Below, piece after piece: positions 56,383-64,000 of a stretch of DNA of 64,000 nucleotides. The DNA is from Kordiimonas lipolytica. Its GTDB lineage: Bacteria; Pseudomonadota; Alphaproteobacteria; Sphingomonadales; Kordiimonadaceae. The stretch's first letter is position 1; the number at the start of each line of letters is the position of its first letter. The translations under genes and the position numbers were made by a program. The DNA is taken from assembly GCF_001550065.1 (NCBI RefSeq), contig NZ_LRUB01000011.1, forward strand, positions 248,001 through 312,000, read 5' to 3'. The notes under the pieces are model-generated. The model was not told the DNA's origin, ran no database searches, and worked only from the letters and a program-made list of their open reading frames with translations.

Positions 56383-56688
56383 GTGAAACAGTGCAAGACA
56401 ATGGCTGAAGTGCGAGAAGAGATCGACCGGGTCGACCGTTTGATCGTGCCGCTCCTCCTGGAACGCCTGCAGTATATTGCACAAGCTGGTCATATCAAAC
56501 CCAATCGGAGCGCTGTTCGCGATAACTGGCGTGTTGAGGACGTGGTCTCTAAAGCCAAATCAGTGGCAGAGCAGCAGTCCGGTAACCAATCCTACATCGA
56601 GGATATCTATCGCCATTTGATCGAATGGAGCATCAATCACGAATTTGGCGTCTGGGATATGGCCCACCAGGATGTAAGTGAAGGTTGA
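56383..56688 (+). CDS. Chorismate mutase, type II
   Basis: A stand-alone AroQ-fold mutase of 101 residues that would turn chorismate into prephenate. Family elements: VREEIDRVDRLIVPLLLERL (active-site Arg), the Lys/Arg-rich KPNRSAVRDNWRVEDVVSKA, and the final helix EDIYRHLIEWSINHE. PchB-type isochorismate lyases look alike, so the reaction is not certain. Confidence 0.85.
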   Translation: MKQCKTMAEVREEIDRVDRLIVPLLLERLQYIAQAGHIKPNRSAVRDNWRVEDVVSKAKSVAEQQSGNQSYIEDIYRHLIEWSINHEFGVWDMAHQDVSEG

Positions 56689-56693
56689 GGCCG

Positions 56694-57035
56694 CTATTTA
56701 GTGCAGCTAGTGCACGTACTGACGGTAGGGTCGAGCTCCAACCGTTTTTCCGGAATTTCATCGCCACAAACCAGGCAATATCCATATTCGTCTTCGTTCA
56801 GGCGGGCCAGAGCCGCTTCTATGCGTAGCAGGGTGGCCTGACGACGTTCCGCAATGGCATTATTCATGGCCTGGCTTTGCAAGGCATCCATGCGCGACAG
56901 GCGGCCTACGCGCGACTGGTCAAGCTCAACGGCCTGACGACCTTCAAGAGCATCCTGATTGAGAGATTCGAGGTCCTGACGCAAATGGTTGAGCTTGTTG
57001 CGCCAATAAGAGGATTTTTTTTCGCTTCTGATCAT
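56694..57035 (-). CDS. DksA/TraR family zinc-finger protein
   Basis: A 113-residue protein with a coiled-coil N-terminal half and a C4-type zinc finger (YGYCLVCGDEIPEKRLELDP, then CTSC). DksA-type proteins enter the secondary channel of RNA polymerase and modify promoter response. It is shorter than E. coli DksA (151 residues), and the coiled-coil tip seems to be the part that is reduced. Role as regulator is inference. Confidence 0.85.
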   Translation of the reverse strand: MIRSEKKSSYWRNKLNHLRQDLESLNQDALEGRQAVELDQSRVGRLSRMDALQSQAMNNAIAERRQATLLRIEAALARLNEDEYGYCLVCGDEIPEKRLELDPTVSTCTSCTK

Positions 57036-57342
57036 GAAAAATACAATAGGCAGAAGATGAATATTGTTTCTAGTTCAAATTGAGGATTGTTATTTTCTGG
57101 CAGCCGTAAGGTTGTATTTTGCTTCATTTTTTTCGAGTTCAGTCAACCTGCCCATTTGGTCAGGAATAAATCCCCGCCAAGCTATTGAATGATCGATGAA
57201 ATATTTGTCTTGGAAAAGGCCGAAAGCCTACTGTATTATATATCTGTAACGACTAATTCGGCCTTGGCCGGACGTTACCTAACCCAGAGGGCTTACCCCC
57301 ATCGCCCTCTGGGTTTCTTATTGCCAAATTTCAGCTGATATT
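57036..57342. other. 307-base AT-rich gap with candidate small RNA
   Basis: No protein gene is convincing here. The part from about 57036 to 57200 is AT-rich and shows nothing clear beyond the dksA-like promoter region. From 57210 onward there is a promoter-like pair and a structured transcript described in the next entry. Confidence 0.5.
57246..57320 (+). ncRNA. Candidate small RNA with promoter, nested stem and terminator
   Basis: A -35 TTGGAA (57210-57215) and -10 TATTAT (57234-57239), 18 bases apart, would start a transcript near 57246. It folds as GTAACG (57246-57251) with CGTTAC (57273-57278), enclosing CGGCC-TT-GGCCG (57259-57270). A perfect 12-base stem follows (AACCCAGAGGGC 57281-57292 with GCCCTCTGGGTT 57304-57315) around the loop TTACCCCCATC, then TTTCTTATT. 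The C-rich loop could pair with ribosome binding sites, as in alphaproteobacterial cuckoo-type sRNAs. No protein is encoded. Confidence 0.55.
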
Positions 57343-58425
57343 TTACTCGGCGGCCGATTTTCCAGCAGCGATCGTTTCTTCAACATGCTTCCGGCGCGCA
57401 TCATGTTCATCCGCCACAGCCATGTCATTCGCCTGCATGGCGTCGATATCGATGTTGGCAAAGCCCAGGATACCCATCTGGCCGTAAGCGTGCTGAATCT
57501 TGTCACCCCACAAGCCTATATCTTTTACCACGGGCACAATACGGCTGAACAGATTGGTGCGGAACATTTGCATACCCTGGCTGTTCTCCAGGAATTCAAG
57601 GCATTCCTTCATCGGAAAACCGAGGTTTTCCCAAACTTCTTTGTTCTGGAACCGGTCGCGCATCAGGTAGCAAGCCTCGATCAGAAATTCTTCTCGTTCG
57701 TCCCGCTCAGCCTGTGTCAGCTCTGGGTAGTAATCGCGAAGGGCCAGGCGCCCAAAAGCTACATGCCGCGCTTCATCTTGCATGACATAGGCGTTCACGG
57801 CCGAGGCCAAAGGATCTGTGCTGTGATCACGGATGTTGGAAAATGCAGCAAGTGCCAACCCTTCGATCACCACTTGCATTCCCAGGTAGGTCATATCCCA
57901 ACGGCTGTCGCGCAATACTTGATCCAGAAGTGTCTTCAGCGGGCCGGTGATTGGGTAGGCAAGGCCGATTTTTTCAACCAGTTTCTTGTATGTCTCCACA
58001 TGGCGCGCTTCATCCATCACCTGGGTGGATGCATAGAATTTGGCTTCCATATCCGGGACGTTTGTCACGATTTTGGCGCTGCAAATCAGCGCGCCTTGTT
58101 CGCCATGCAGGAACTGGCTGTTGCTCCAGGCTGCCTGGTGCCGGCGTGCCTCGCCTTGTTCCTTACGGGACATCTTCATAAAGAAGTCAGCGCCATAGAG
58201 CGGAAACAGCTCAATAGGAATGCCTAGAGGGTCGTCCGGGTCCAGTTCGTGCGACCAGTCGATGCGGGATTCCGTATCCCACTGCATGCTCTTGCCTTTG
58301 TTATAGAGCCCAAGCAGATCTTTCCGCTCGTCGCTATAATTCCAGTTGAACAAGGCGTCATAGTCCTGGGGCACATCCCAGGAACAATCTTCAAGTGCTG
58401 CCGCGTAAATTGGGTCCAGTGCCAT
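57343..58425 (-). CDS. Ferritin-like diiron protein with two ExxH motifs
   Basis: A 360-residue protein with the carboxylate-bridged diiron signature twice over: Glu109 ... Glu139-xx-His142 (DEARHVETY) and Glu188 ... Glu218-xx-His221 (DEARHVAFG), each with 29 residues between the lone Glu and the ExxH. This matches R2/monooxygenase-like oxygenases (AurF-like group) rather than storage ferritin. ATG 58425 follows GGAGG by ten bases; open frame upstream to 58452. Substrate unknown. A 14-base palindrome lies in its upstream region. Confidence 0.78.
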   Translation of the reverse strand: MALDPIYAAALEDCSWDVPQDYDALFNWNYSDERKDLLGLYNKGKSMQWDTESRIDWSHELDPDDPLGIPIELFPLYGADFFMKMSRKEQGEARRHQAAWSNSQFLHGEQGALICSAKIVTNVPDMEAKFYASTQVMDEARHVETYKKLVEKIGLAYPITGPLKTLLDQVLRDSRWDMTYLGMQVVIEGLALAAFSNIRDHSTDPLASAVNAYVMQDEARHVAFGRLALRDYYPELTQAERDEREEFLIEACYLMRDRFQNKEVWENLGFPMKECLEFLENSQGMQMFRTNLFSRIVPVVKDIGLWGDKIQHAYGQMGILGFANIDIDAMQANDMAVADEHDARRKHVEETIAAGKSAAE

Positions 58426-58502
58426 CGGATACATCCCTCCATCATCCCGCACATTTATAGACGAGGAAGTCTAGTAAAGAATCCCACGCCTAGCAATAGT
58501 AA

Positions 58503-58516
58503 TGACAATATTGTCA
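58503..58516. promoter_or_regulatory. 14-bp perfect palindrome upstream of diiron gene
   Basis: TGACAATATTGTCA is symmetric over its whole length, about 78 bases before the diiron gene start, on the edge of the amtB terminator. It does not match the FNR, Fur or Irr sites I know. Confidence 0.4.
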
Positions 58517-58529
58517 ATAAAGTCGGTAT

Positions 58530-58561
58530 AAAAAAGGCAGCCGCGAAATCCCGCGACTGCC
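58530..58561 (-). terminator. Terminator after amtB
   Basis: On the minus strand GGCAGTCGCG and CGCGGCTGCC pair with one G-U around GGATTT, followed by six T. Confidence 0.85.
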
Positions 58562-58608
58562 AAGGTTACCAGGGAGAGAAGGGCTCCGAGGTTAAAGAGT
58601 TTAAGGCC

Positions 58609-59970
58609 TTAGAAGCTAAGCTTCTGCGAGCCTTTGCCGAACTCTGGGTAGGCCTCGAGGCCCAGTTCAGCGAGGTCTGTGCCCAGTTCCTCGTCAGATT
58701 CGTCAAGACGAATGCCGATGGTGAGCTTGAGTGCGTACCAGACGATGCCGCTTGCGATCACAACGAAAGCACCGATTGCAAGAACACCCATCAACTGAGC
58801 CAGGAACGTAGTGTCTGAGTTGGTCAGGGCGACCGCAAGCGTCCCCCAAATGCCGCAAACGAGGTGAACGGACACCGCACCGACAACATCATCGATCTTG
58901 AGCTTGTCGAAGAATGGCACGGCAAACACCACCAATACGCCACCGAAGGCACCAATCAGCGATGCAGACCATGGCTCTGGCGTCAGTGGCTCTGCCGTGA
59001 TGGAAACCAGACCAGCAAGCGCACCGTTCAGCACCATGGAAAGGTCAACCTTCTTGTAGACCAGCTTGGTGGTCAGCATTGCGGCAATAGCACCGCCGGC
59101 AGCTGCCATGTTGGTATTAACAAAGATGTTGGATACCGCGATGCTGTCGCCAGCTGTGCCGAGAGCGAGCTGAGACGCACCGTTAAAGCCGAACCAGCCG
59201 AGCCAAAGAATGAAGGTGCCCAGAGTAGCGAGCGGCAGGCTGGAGCCAGGCATCGGGCGAACCTTACCTTCAGCCGAATAGCGACCAAGACGTGGGCCGA
59301 GGATGATGGCGCCAACAAGAGCCGCCCAACCGCCAGCAGAGTGAACGAGGGTTGAACCCGCGAAATCAGAGAACTCCGCACCGAATGCACTTGCAAACCC
59401 TTCGGAGTTCAGCCAGCCGCCGCCCCATTCCCAGGAACCCTGGATCGGATAGATGATACCCGCCAGAACAGCCGTGAAGATCAGGAACGGAAAGAGCTTG
59501 ATGCGCTCAGCAACCGTACCAGAGACGATCGAAGCTGTGGTGGCAACGAACACCATCTGGAAGAAGAAGTCTGAACCGGCAGCATAACCTGATGGGTCAT
59601 GTTGTGCACCTTCTGCCAATGCGGCTGCGTCGTCAGGCGACCAGAGCGAGAAGAAGGTGCCGAAATAGCCACCGTCGACGCCTGAATACATCAGGTTATA
59701 ACCCATCAGCATCCACATCAGGCTCGCCAGCGCATATAGCGTAACATTCTTGAGGCAGATTTCCGCAACATTCTTGGAGCGAACTAGGCCCGCTTCAAGC
59801 ATAGCGAAGCCGGCTGCCATCCACATAACCAGGAAGCCGCCGATCAGGAACAGAAGTGTATTAAAGATAAAGGCGGTCTCGCCAGTGACTTCGGCCCTTG
59901 CGGGAACGGTCATCAGCGTCGCACCGAGGCCAACTAGGGCCAGCTTTTTGAGTGTCGATTTTTCAAACAT
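58609..59970 (-). CDS. amtB: Ammonium transporter
   Basis: Trimeric inner-membrane channel of 453 residues. A signal peptide ends near VPARAE, then about eleven membrane helices. Conserved blocks include GFAMLEAGLVRSKNVAEIC, DFAGSTLVHSAGGWAALVGA (the first twin His) and HLVCGIWGTLAVAL (the second). The C-terminal tail is the part that GlnK blocks. glnK lies 13 bases upstream on the same strand. Confidence 0.97.
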   Translation of the reverse strand: MFEKSTLKKLALVGLGATLMTVPARAEVTGETAFIFNTLLFLIGGFLVMWMAAGFAMLEAGLVRSKNVAEICLKNVTLYALASLMWMLMGYNLMYSGVDGGYFGTFFSLWSPDDAAALAEGAQHDPSGYAAGSDFFFQMVFVATTASIVSGTVAERIKLFPFLIFTAVLAGIIYPIQGSWEWGGGWLNSEGFASAFGAEFSDFAGSTLVHSAGGWAALVGAIILGPRLGRYSAEGKVRPMPGSSLPLATLGTFILWLGWFGFNGASQLALGTAGDSIAVSNIFVNTNMAAAGGAIAAMLTTKLVYKKVDLSMVLNGALAGLVSITAEPLTPEPWSASLIGAFGGVLVVFAVPFFDKLKIDDVVGAVSVHLVCGIWGTLAVALTNSDTTFLAQLMGVLAIGAFVVIASGIVWYALKLTIGIRLDESDEELGTDLAELGLEAYPEFGKGSQKLSF

Positions 59971-59983
59971 TGATAATACTCCC

Positions 59984-60322
59984 TTAAAGCGCAGCCGAGT
60001 CTGTTTCGCCGGTCCGGATACGGATCACCTGATTGAGGTCGAGCACGAAAATCTTGCCGTCGCCGATTTGGCCAGTGTGACCGCTTTGCTGGATGGCCTC
60101 GATGGCTTGCGCCGCTACAGCGTCGTCGGTGGCGACCTCGAGTTTTACTTTGGGCAGAAAATGAACTTCATATTCGGCACCACGATAAATTTCTTTCTGG
60201 CCGCGCTGGCGCCCATAGCCCTGGACTTCGGTAACGGTCATACCGTTGATGCCGATTTCAGCCAGGGCATCCCGAACTGGATCAAGCCGGTGCGGCTTAA
60301 TGATCGCGATGATGTATTTCAT
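59984..60322 (-). CDS. glnK: Nitrogen regulatory PII protein
   Basis: A 112-residue signal protein that reads glutamine, 2-oxoglutarate and ATP and binds AmtB. KYIIAIIKPHRLDPVRDALAEIGINGMTV is the family start, the T-loop carries Tyr51 (RGAEYEVHF), the uridylylation site, and B-loop residues are TGQIGDGKIFV. Pairing with amtB and a sigma-54 promoter upstream supports glnK rather than glnB. Confidence 0.95.
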   Translation of the reverse strand: MKYIIAIIKPHRLDPVRDALAEIGINGMTVTEVQGYGRQRGQKEIYRGAEYEVHFLPKVKLEVATDDAVAAQAIEAIQQSGHTGQIGDGKIFVLDLNQVIRIRTGETDSAAL

Positions 60323-60361
60323 GACAACTCCCTATGGTTGGTCTCGTTCGGGAGCTCTATC

Positions 60362-60377
60362 AGCAGGTTCCGTGCCA
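60362..60377 (-). promoter_or_regulatory. Sigma-54 promoter of glnK-amtB
   Basis: On the minus strand TGGCACGGAACCTGCT fits the consensus TGGCACG-N4-TTGCW in all but one base, with GG and GC ten bases apart. It lies about 40 bases before the glnK start. Confidence 0.85.
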
Positions 60378-60441
60378 GTTCTTGAAATATAAGTATAGCA
60401 ACGGTTTCAGCTTCTTTATGAAAATTGCTGGCGACAATTTA

Positions 60442-60476
60442 TGCACAAAAAATATCGATTGCACAAAATTTGTGCA
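60442..60476. promoter_or_regulatory. NtrC-type enhancer sites
   Basis: TGCACAAAATTTGTGCA (60460-60476) is a perfect inverted repeat matching TGCAC-N7-GTGCA, the NtrC pattern. A half site TGCACAAAA lies 18 bases closer to the promoter (60442). Distance to the sigma-54 site is about 80-100 bases, normal for an enhancer. Confidence 0.75.
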
Positions 60477-60569
60477 TATAGCTGAGCTTAATAAAGGCAA
60501 GGGGAAATATCGCGTTAGCCGTTGCCTTTCGGCTGGTAATCTATAGCCACCTAACGACAGGAGGAATCA

Positions 60570-61148
60570 ATGAAAGTTTACGGTGATAGCCGATCCGGCA
60601 ACTGCCTGAAGGTAAAGTACGTCTGTGACTATCTGAAAATGCCATATGAATGGGAGGAGGTTGATGTCCTGTCAGGTTTCACCCGCACGCCAGACTTTCT
60701 GGCTATTAATCCAGCCGGCCAGATTCCGACGGTCGTGTTTGATGATGGTCGGATACTGTCACAATCGAACGCTATCATAAGATATCTAGCGCGTGATAGC
60801 GGCCTGATTCCCTCCGACGACTGGCAGCAGGCCAAGATGGATGAATGGCTTTTCTGGGAACAATACAGCCATGAGCCAGCGATTGCTGTGGTCCGCTTCC
60901 TGGTGGCCCTTAAAGGTGTTCCGCGATCCGAGATCGATCAGACTCTGGTCAGCAAGGGCGATGCCGCGCTTGACCGGATGGAACTCCAGCTTAGTCAGCA
61001 AGATTATCTGCTCGGTGACACCTTGTCGCTCGCGGATGTCGCACTCGTAGCCTATACCCAGTTCGCGGAAGAGGGCGGATTTAGCCTTGAAACCCGGCCC
61101 GCCGTTCAGGCATGGCTCCAACGGGTCAAAAGCAGGTTAACCAGCTGA
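60570..61148 (+). CDS. Glutathione S-transferase family protein
   Basis: Cytosolic GST-like protein of 192 residues. The N-terminal thioredoxin-like domain has MKVYGDSRSGNCLKVKYV and the cis-Pro/glutathione site NPAGQIPTVVFDDGRILSQSNAI. The helical C-domain ends in LSLADVALVAYTQFAEEGG. An AGGAGG ribosome binding site precedes the ATG. Substrate cannot be told. Confidence 0.9.
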   Translation: MKVYGDSRSGNCLKVKYVCDYLKMPYEWEEVDVLSGFTRTPDFLAINPAGQIPTVVFDDGRILSQSNAIIRYLARDSGLIPSDDWQQAKMDEWLFWEQYSHEPAIAVVRFLVALKGVPRSEIDQTLVSKGDAALDRMELQLSQQDYLLGDTLSLADVALVAYTQFAEEGGFSLETRPAVQAWLQRVKSRLTS

Positions 61149-61152
61149 TCAA

Positions 61153-61605
61153 TCAATTGGAGGGCTGCTGCAGTGCCCTAGCTCGGCGCTGGGCCTCGAT
61201 GATATTATTGGGGCCCGACTGCATACAGCGGCTGGTGAGAATGCCGAAGACTTCCTGCCCGCTGGTAGCCTGGCCCGTCATAACCAACTGGAAGCCGTGT
61301 AGCCCCGCCGCTTCACCCATCAGTTCAAGCGACCCATCACCCATATTGTTGATAGAGGCCTTGACCTCAGGGTTGCCTTTTCGTTCCACGGCCTTGGCCA
61401 TGCCTTCCAGCAACTCCTTGTTCTTGCCGGAAACCATTTCAACAACTTCTGAAAACTTAAGTGGCATCAGAAAGTCTATCGCTGCAGCACCCACATTCCC
61501 ATAATAGCTGCAGATTTCCTCTTGGCTGGCCGCATCGGCTGCTGGGCCAGAAAGGCTGGCTGCCACGCCCATAATCAGGCTTGTTGTCATCGTTGTCTTC
61601 TTCAT
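61153..61605 (-). CDS. Unknown exported protein
   Basis: I do not recognise this 150-residue protein. MKKTTMTTSLIMGVAASLSG is a signal peptide with cleavage near ADAAS. Two cysteines (in EEICSYYG and TSRCMQSG) may form a disulfide. The rest is helical with a polar C-terminus. It is convergent with the GST gene, four bases between stops. Confidence 0.6.
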   Translation of the reverse strand: MKKTTMTTSLIMGVAASLSGPAADAASQEEICSYYGNVGAAAIDFLMPLKFSEVVEMVSGKNKELLEGMAKAVERKGNPEVKASINNMGDGSLELMGEAAGLHGFQLVMTGQATSGQEVFGILTSRCMQSGPNNIIEAQRRARALQQPSN

Positions 61606-61699
61606 GACCTTACCTTCATCGGTTGCTGTATGACGCCATTATGTCAGGCGCGCCTGAACATCGGCTGAATAAATGCGTCAGAATAATGAGGATCAGAAC

Positions 61700-61730
61700 A
61701 AAAAAAGGCCACCCATGGGGTGACCTTTTT
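61700..61730 (-). terminator. Terminator after tRNA-Ser
   Basis: On the minus strand GGTCACCC and GGGTGGCC pair with one G-U around CAT, followed by a T run. Confidence 0.85.
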
Positions 61731-61732
61731 AT

Positions 61733-61822
61733 TGGCGGGCAGGGTGGGATTCGAACCCACGAAGGGCTTGCACCCTTGCCGGTTTTCAAGACCGGTGCAT
61801 TCAACCGCTCTGCCACCTGCCC
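61733..61822 (-). tRNA. tRNA-Ser (anticodon UGA)
   Basis: A 90-base class II tRNA. The acceptor stem GGGCAGG pairs with CCTGCCC, the discriminator is G and CCA is encoded. The anticodon loop CTTGAAA gives TGA, and the T loop GTTCGAATC and a long variable arm mark a serine tRNA. A terminator follows at once. Confidence 0.97.
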
Positions 61823-62097
61823 AGATGGTGATAAGTCGAAAACAGGGACGCTTTTTAGCGACTGTTTTCCTGTCCGTCCAGCCCAATTATTACGAAAATT
61901 GTTTCTGGGATAAAAAGCCTGTGGAAAAGGCGGCTTCGCGCCTTGCACATGGGGCTCTTACTTGTTAGACAAGTCTGTCCGGCCACACCATATATCGGGG
62001 GTACCTGTCGGTGGGCTGACTATATATTTGAGTTTATATTTGTTTCGGGGACCGCGGCTGCTTTTATTAGCGCTGCATAATCAAGGGGCTGAAGCTG

Positions 62098-64000
62098 GTG
62101 AGCGACAACACACCCATTACGCCGGAAGAGCGGGATATCCAGCCAATCACCATCGAAGATGAGATGAAGGCATCATACCTCGATTACGCTATGAGCGTAA
62201 TTGTATCGAGGGCACTGCCGGACGTGCGGGACGGCCTGAAGCCGGTACACCGCCGGATTCTCTTCTCCATGCACGAACAAGGCTATGAATGGAACAAGCC
62301 ATTCCGCAAGTCGGCACGTATCGTTGGTGACGTGATGGGTAAATACCACCCGCACGGCGATAGCGCGATTTATGACGCCTTGGTGCGGATGGCGCAGGAC
62401 TTCTCCATGCGCGCGCCTCTTGTGGACGGCCAGGGTAACTTTGGCTCCATGGACGGCGATAGCGCGGCGGCCATGCGGTACACCGAAGCCCGGATGGACA
62501 AGGTTTCCTCGATGATCCTTGCGGATATCGACAAGGATACCGTGAACTTCCAGCCTAACTATGACGAAAGCGAGCACGAACCGATTGTTCTGCCCGCCCG
62601 CTTCCCGAACCTGCTGGTAAATGGTGGCACCGGTATTGCGGTAGGTATGGCGACAAACATTCCGCCGCACAGCCTGCGGGAAGTGATCGACGGTGTTTTT
62701 GCCGTGATCGACAATCCGGACATCGACGCAATGGGCTTGATGGAACACATCAAGGGCCCCGATTTCCCTACGGGCGGCATTATCATGGGCGTTGGCGGCA
62801 TTCGCCAGGCTTATGAAACCGGCAAGGGCTCTATCACAATCCGCAGCCGCACCCATGTTGAGGAGATCCGCAAGGACCGCTGGGCCATCGTGATCACCGA
62901 GATCCCGTTCCAGGTGAACAAATCCTCGATGATCGAAAAGATCGCCGAATGCGTTCAGCAGAAACGCATTGAGGGCATTTCGGATATCCGGGACGAATCC
63001 GACCGCGACGGTGTACGAGTGGTGGTTGAGCTGAAGCGCGACGGCGTGGCAGATGTAATCCTGAACCAGCTGTACCGTTTCACCCCGGTTCAAACCAGCT
63101 TCGGCATCAATATGCTGGCGCTGGATGGGGGCAGGCCAGAGCAACTTTCGCTCAAGCGTGTGCTGCAGGCCTTTATCGACTTCCGCGAGGAAGTAATCAC
63201 CCGCCGCACCAAATTCGAACTGGGCAAGGCACGCGACCGCGCGCACATCATGCTCGGCCTTGTGACAGCGGTTGCCAACATTGATGAAGTAGTGGCGACA
63301 ATCCGAACAGCACCGTCGCCTGCTGCTGCACGCGAGGCCCTAGCAGCCCGCAAATGGGACGCAACAGAAATCCTGCCGTATCTTGAGCTGATCAACGAGA
63401 TGAGCCACCTGAACGATGATGGCACCTACCAGCTGTCTGAAGCTCAGATCAAGGCGATTCTTGACCTCCGCCTGCACCGCCTGACCGCCCTCGGTCGCGA
63501 CGAAATCGGCGGAGAGCTGGAAGAACTGGCACTGAAGATCCGCGAATATCTCGAAATCCTTCAGTCCCGCGTGAAGCTTTACGAAGTGCTGCGCGGTGAG
63601 CTTGAAGCGGTTCGTGCGGAATTTGGCGACGACCGACGCACTGAGATCGATATGAACGCCATCACAGGCTTCGATGATGAAGACCTGATCGCACGCGAAG
63701 ATATGGTCGTAACAGTTACACAGAGCGGTTACATCAAACGCGTACCGCTGGCCACATACCGGGCTCAGCGCCGCGGCGGGAAAGGGCGCTCCGGCATGCA
63801 GACGAAGGATGAGGATTTCCTTTCCACCGTCTTCGTTGCCGATACCCACACGCCGGTGCTGTTCTTCTCGAACCTCGGCCAGGTATACAAAATGAAGGTG
63901 TGGAAGCTGCCGCTTGGTAACCCGCAGTCGAAAGGTAAGCCGGTGATCAACCTGCTCCCACTGAAGCAGGGCGAAACCATCGCGACAATTCTTCCGCTTC
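62098..64000 (+). CDS. gyrA: DNA gyrase subunit A, 3' part beyond window
   Basis: Breaking and rejoining subunit of gyrase. The frame starts at GTG 62098 after AAGGGG and runs open to the window end, about 634 codons. Catalytic Tyr128 lies in [10 protein letters not shown] (E. coli Tyr122). The quinolone-resistance region [15 protein letters not shown] has Ser89 and Asp93, the sensitive-type residues at E. coli positions 83 and 87. The C-terminal beta-pinwheel has begun ([20 protein letters not shown], the GyrA-box area) when the window ends. gyrB is not here. Confidence 0.97.
   Translation, partial: MSDNTPITPEERDIQPITIEDEMKASYLDYAMSVIVSRALPDVRDGLKPVHRRILFSMHEQGYEWNKPFRKSARIVGDVMGKYHPHGDSAIYDALVRMAQDFSMRAPLVDGQGNFGSMDGDSAAAMRYTEARMDKVSSMILADIDKDTVNFQPNYDESEHEPIVLPARFPNLLVNGGTGIAVGMATNIPPHSLREVIDGVFAVIDNPDIDAMGLMEHIKGPDFPTGGIIMGVGGIRQAYETGKGSITIRSRTHVEEIRKDRWAIVITEIPFQVNKSSMIEKIAECVQQKRIEGISDIRDESDRDGVRVVVELKRDGVADVILNQLYRFTPVQTSFGINMLALDGGRPEQLSLKRVLQAFIDFREEVITRRTKFELGKARDRAHIMLGLVTAVANIDEVVATIRTAPSPAAAREALAARKWDATEILPYLELINEMSHLNDDGTYQLSEAQIKAILDLRLHRLTALGRDEIGGELEELALKIREYLEILQSRVKLYEVLRGELEAVRAEFGDDRRTEIDMNAITGFDDEDLIAREDMVVTVTQSGYIKRVPLATYRAQRRGGKGRSGMQTKDEDFLSTVFVADTHTPVLFFSNLGQVYKMKVWKLPLGNPQSKGKPVINLLPLKQGETIATILPL

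Noticed and set aside
58503..58516. FNR/CRP site reading of the TGACAATATTGTCA palindrome
   Set aside because: FNR needs TTGAT-N4-ATCAA; here the half sites are TGAC with six bases between, so the match fails.
62173..63246. 357-codon open frame on the minus strand inside gyrA
   Set aside because: It mirrors the gyrA codon pattern, its product is rich in His/Asn/Val with no domain, and gyrA is certain.
1..64000. CRISPR arrays, insertion sequences, prophage or integrase genes
   Set aside because: No regularly spaced repeats, transposase motifs or attachment-site duplications were seen anywhere in the window.

Overview
The window is a 64 kb piece of a bacterial chromosome, densely packed with housekeeping genes. 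I see no insertion sequence, phage, CRISPR array or rRNA operon. The gene set points to an alphaproteobacterium: hdaA next to ppk/ppx, DNA polymerase III chi beside pepA and lptD, a CtrA-type box (TTAA-N7-TTAA) before motA, a PAS_5 protein, an NDUFAF6-like complex I factor, heme A synthase, and glnK-amtB behind a sigma-54 promoter. A marine, Kordiimonas-like lineage is my guess from gene content; no 16S gene is present to test it.

Layout. 1-8.7 kb: lptD (partial, minus) diverges from pepA-holC-acetyltransferase and an alpha/beta hydrolase. A tandemly duplicated DUF417 membrane protein and an ABC-F ATPase follow on minus, then ndk. 8.9-10.6 kb: two accessory genes, a predicted membrane-anchored ribbon-helix-helix protein with four EF-hands and a four-helix membrane protein. 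10.6-19.3 kb: purMN (minus), then a plus-strand run DUF2066-perM-hdaA-ppk-ppx. 19.3-31.5 kb: a PuuA-like glutamine synthetase, rnd, aspS, guaA, an acyltransferase, panB, and the outer-membrane/ribosome-assembly run YfgM-bamB-der. 31.6-38.1 kb: an NMT1-type ABC importer, a truncated globin, ctaA-cutA, a nitrilase-fold protein and an enone reductase. 38.2-49.6 kb: rplM-rpsI, several small proteins, a peptide-deformylase-like protein lacking its catalytic residues, then CHMI, M28 peptidase, glycerate kinase, a DsbD/ScsB-type reductase and a redoxin. 49.7-64 kb: motA, argC, a gamma carbonic anhydrase, sodB, a PuuD-like membrane protein, an NDUFAF6-like protein, a TPR lipoprotein, chorismate mutase, a DksA-like protein, a candidate small RNA, a double-ExxH diiron protein, glnK-amtB, a GST, tRNA-Ser(UGA) and gyrA (partial).

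Cooperation. Several blocks are functional units: purMN (purine synthesis), ppk-ppx (polyphosphate turnover), YfgM-bamB (outer-membrane protein assembly), the three-gene ABC importer, scsB-redoxin (periplasmic thiol reduction) and glnK-amtB (ammonium uptake under NtrC/sigma-54).

The most unusual items are the RHH-TM-EF-hand protein, the deformylase pseudoenzyme with a His/Cys tail, the candidate sRNA at about 57.25-57.32 kb, and a palindrome shared by the puuA-like and cupin genes. All assignments come from reading motifs by eye; no database search was run.
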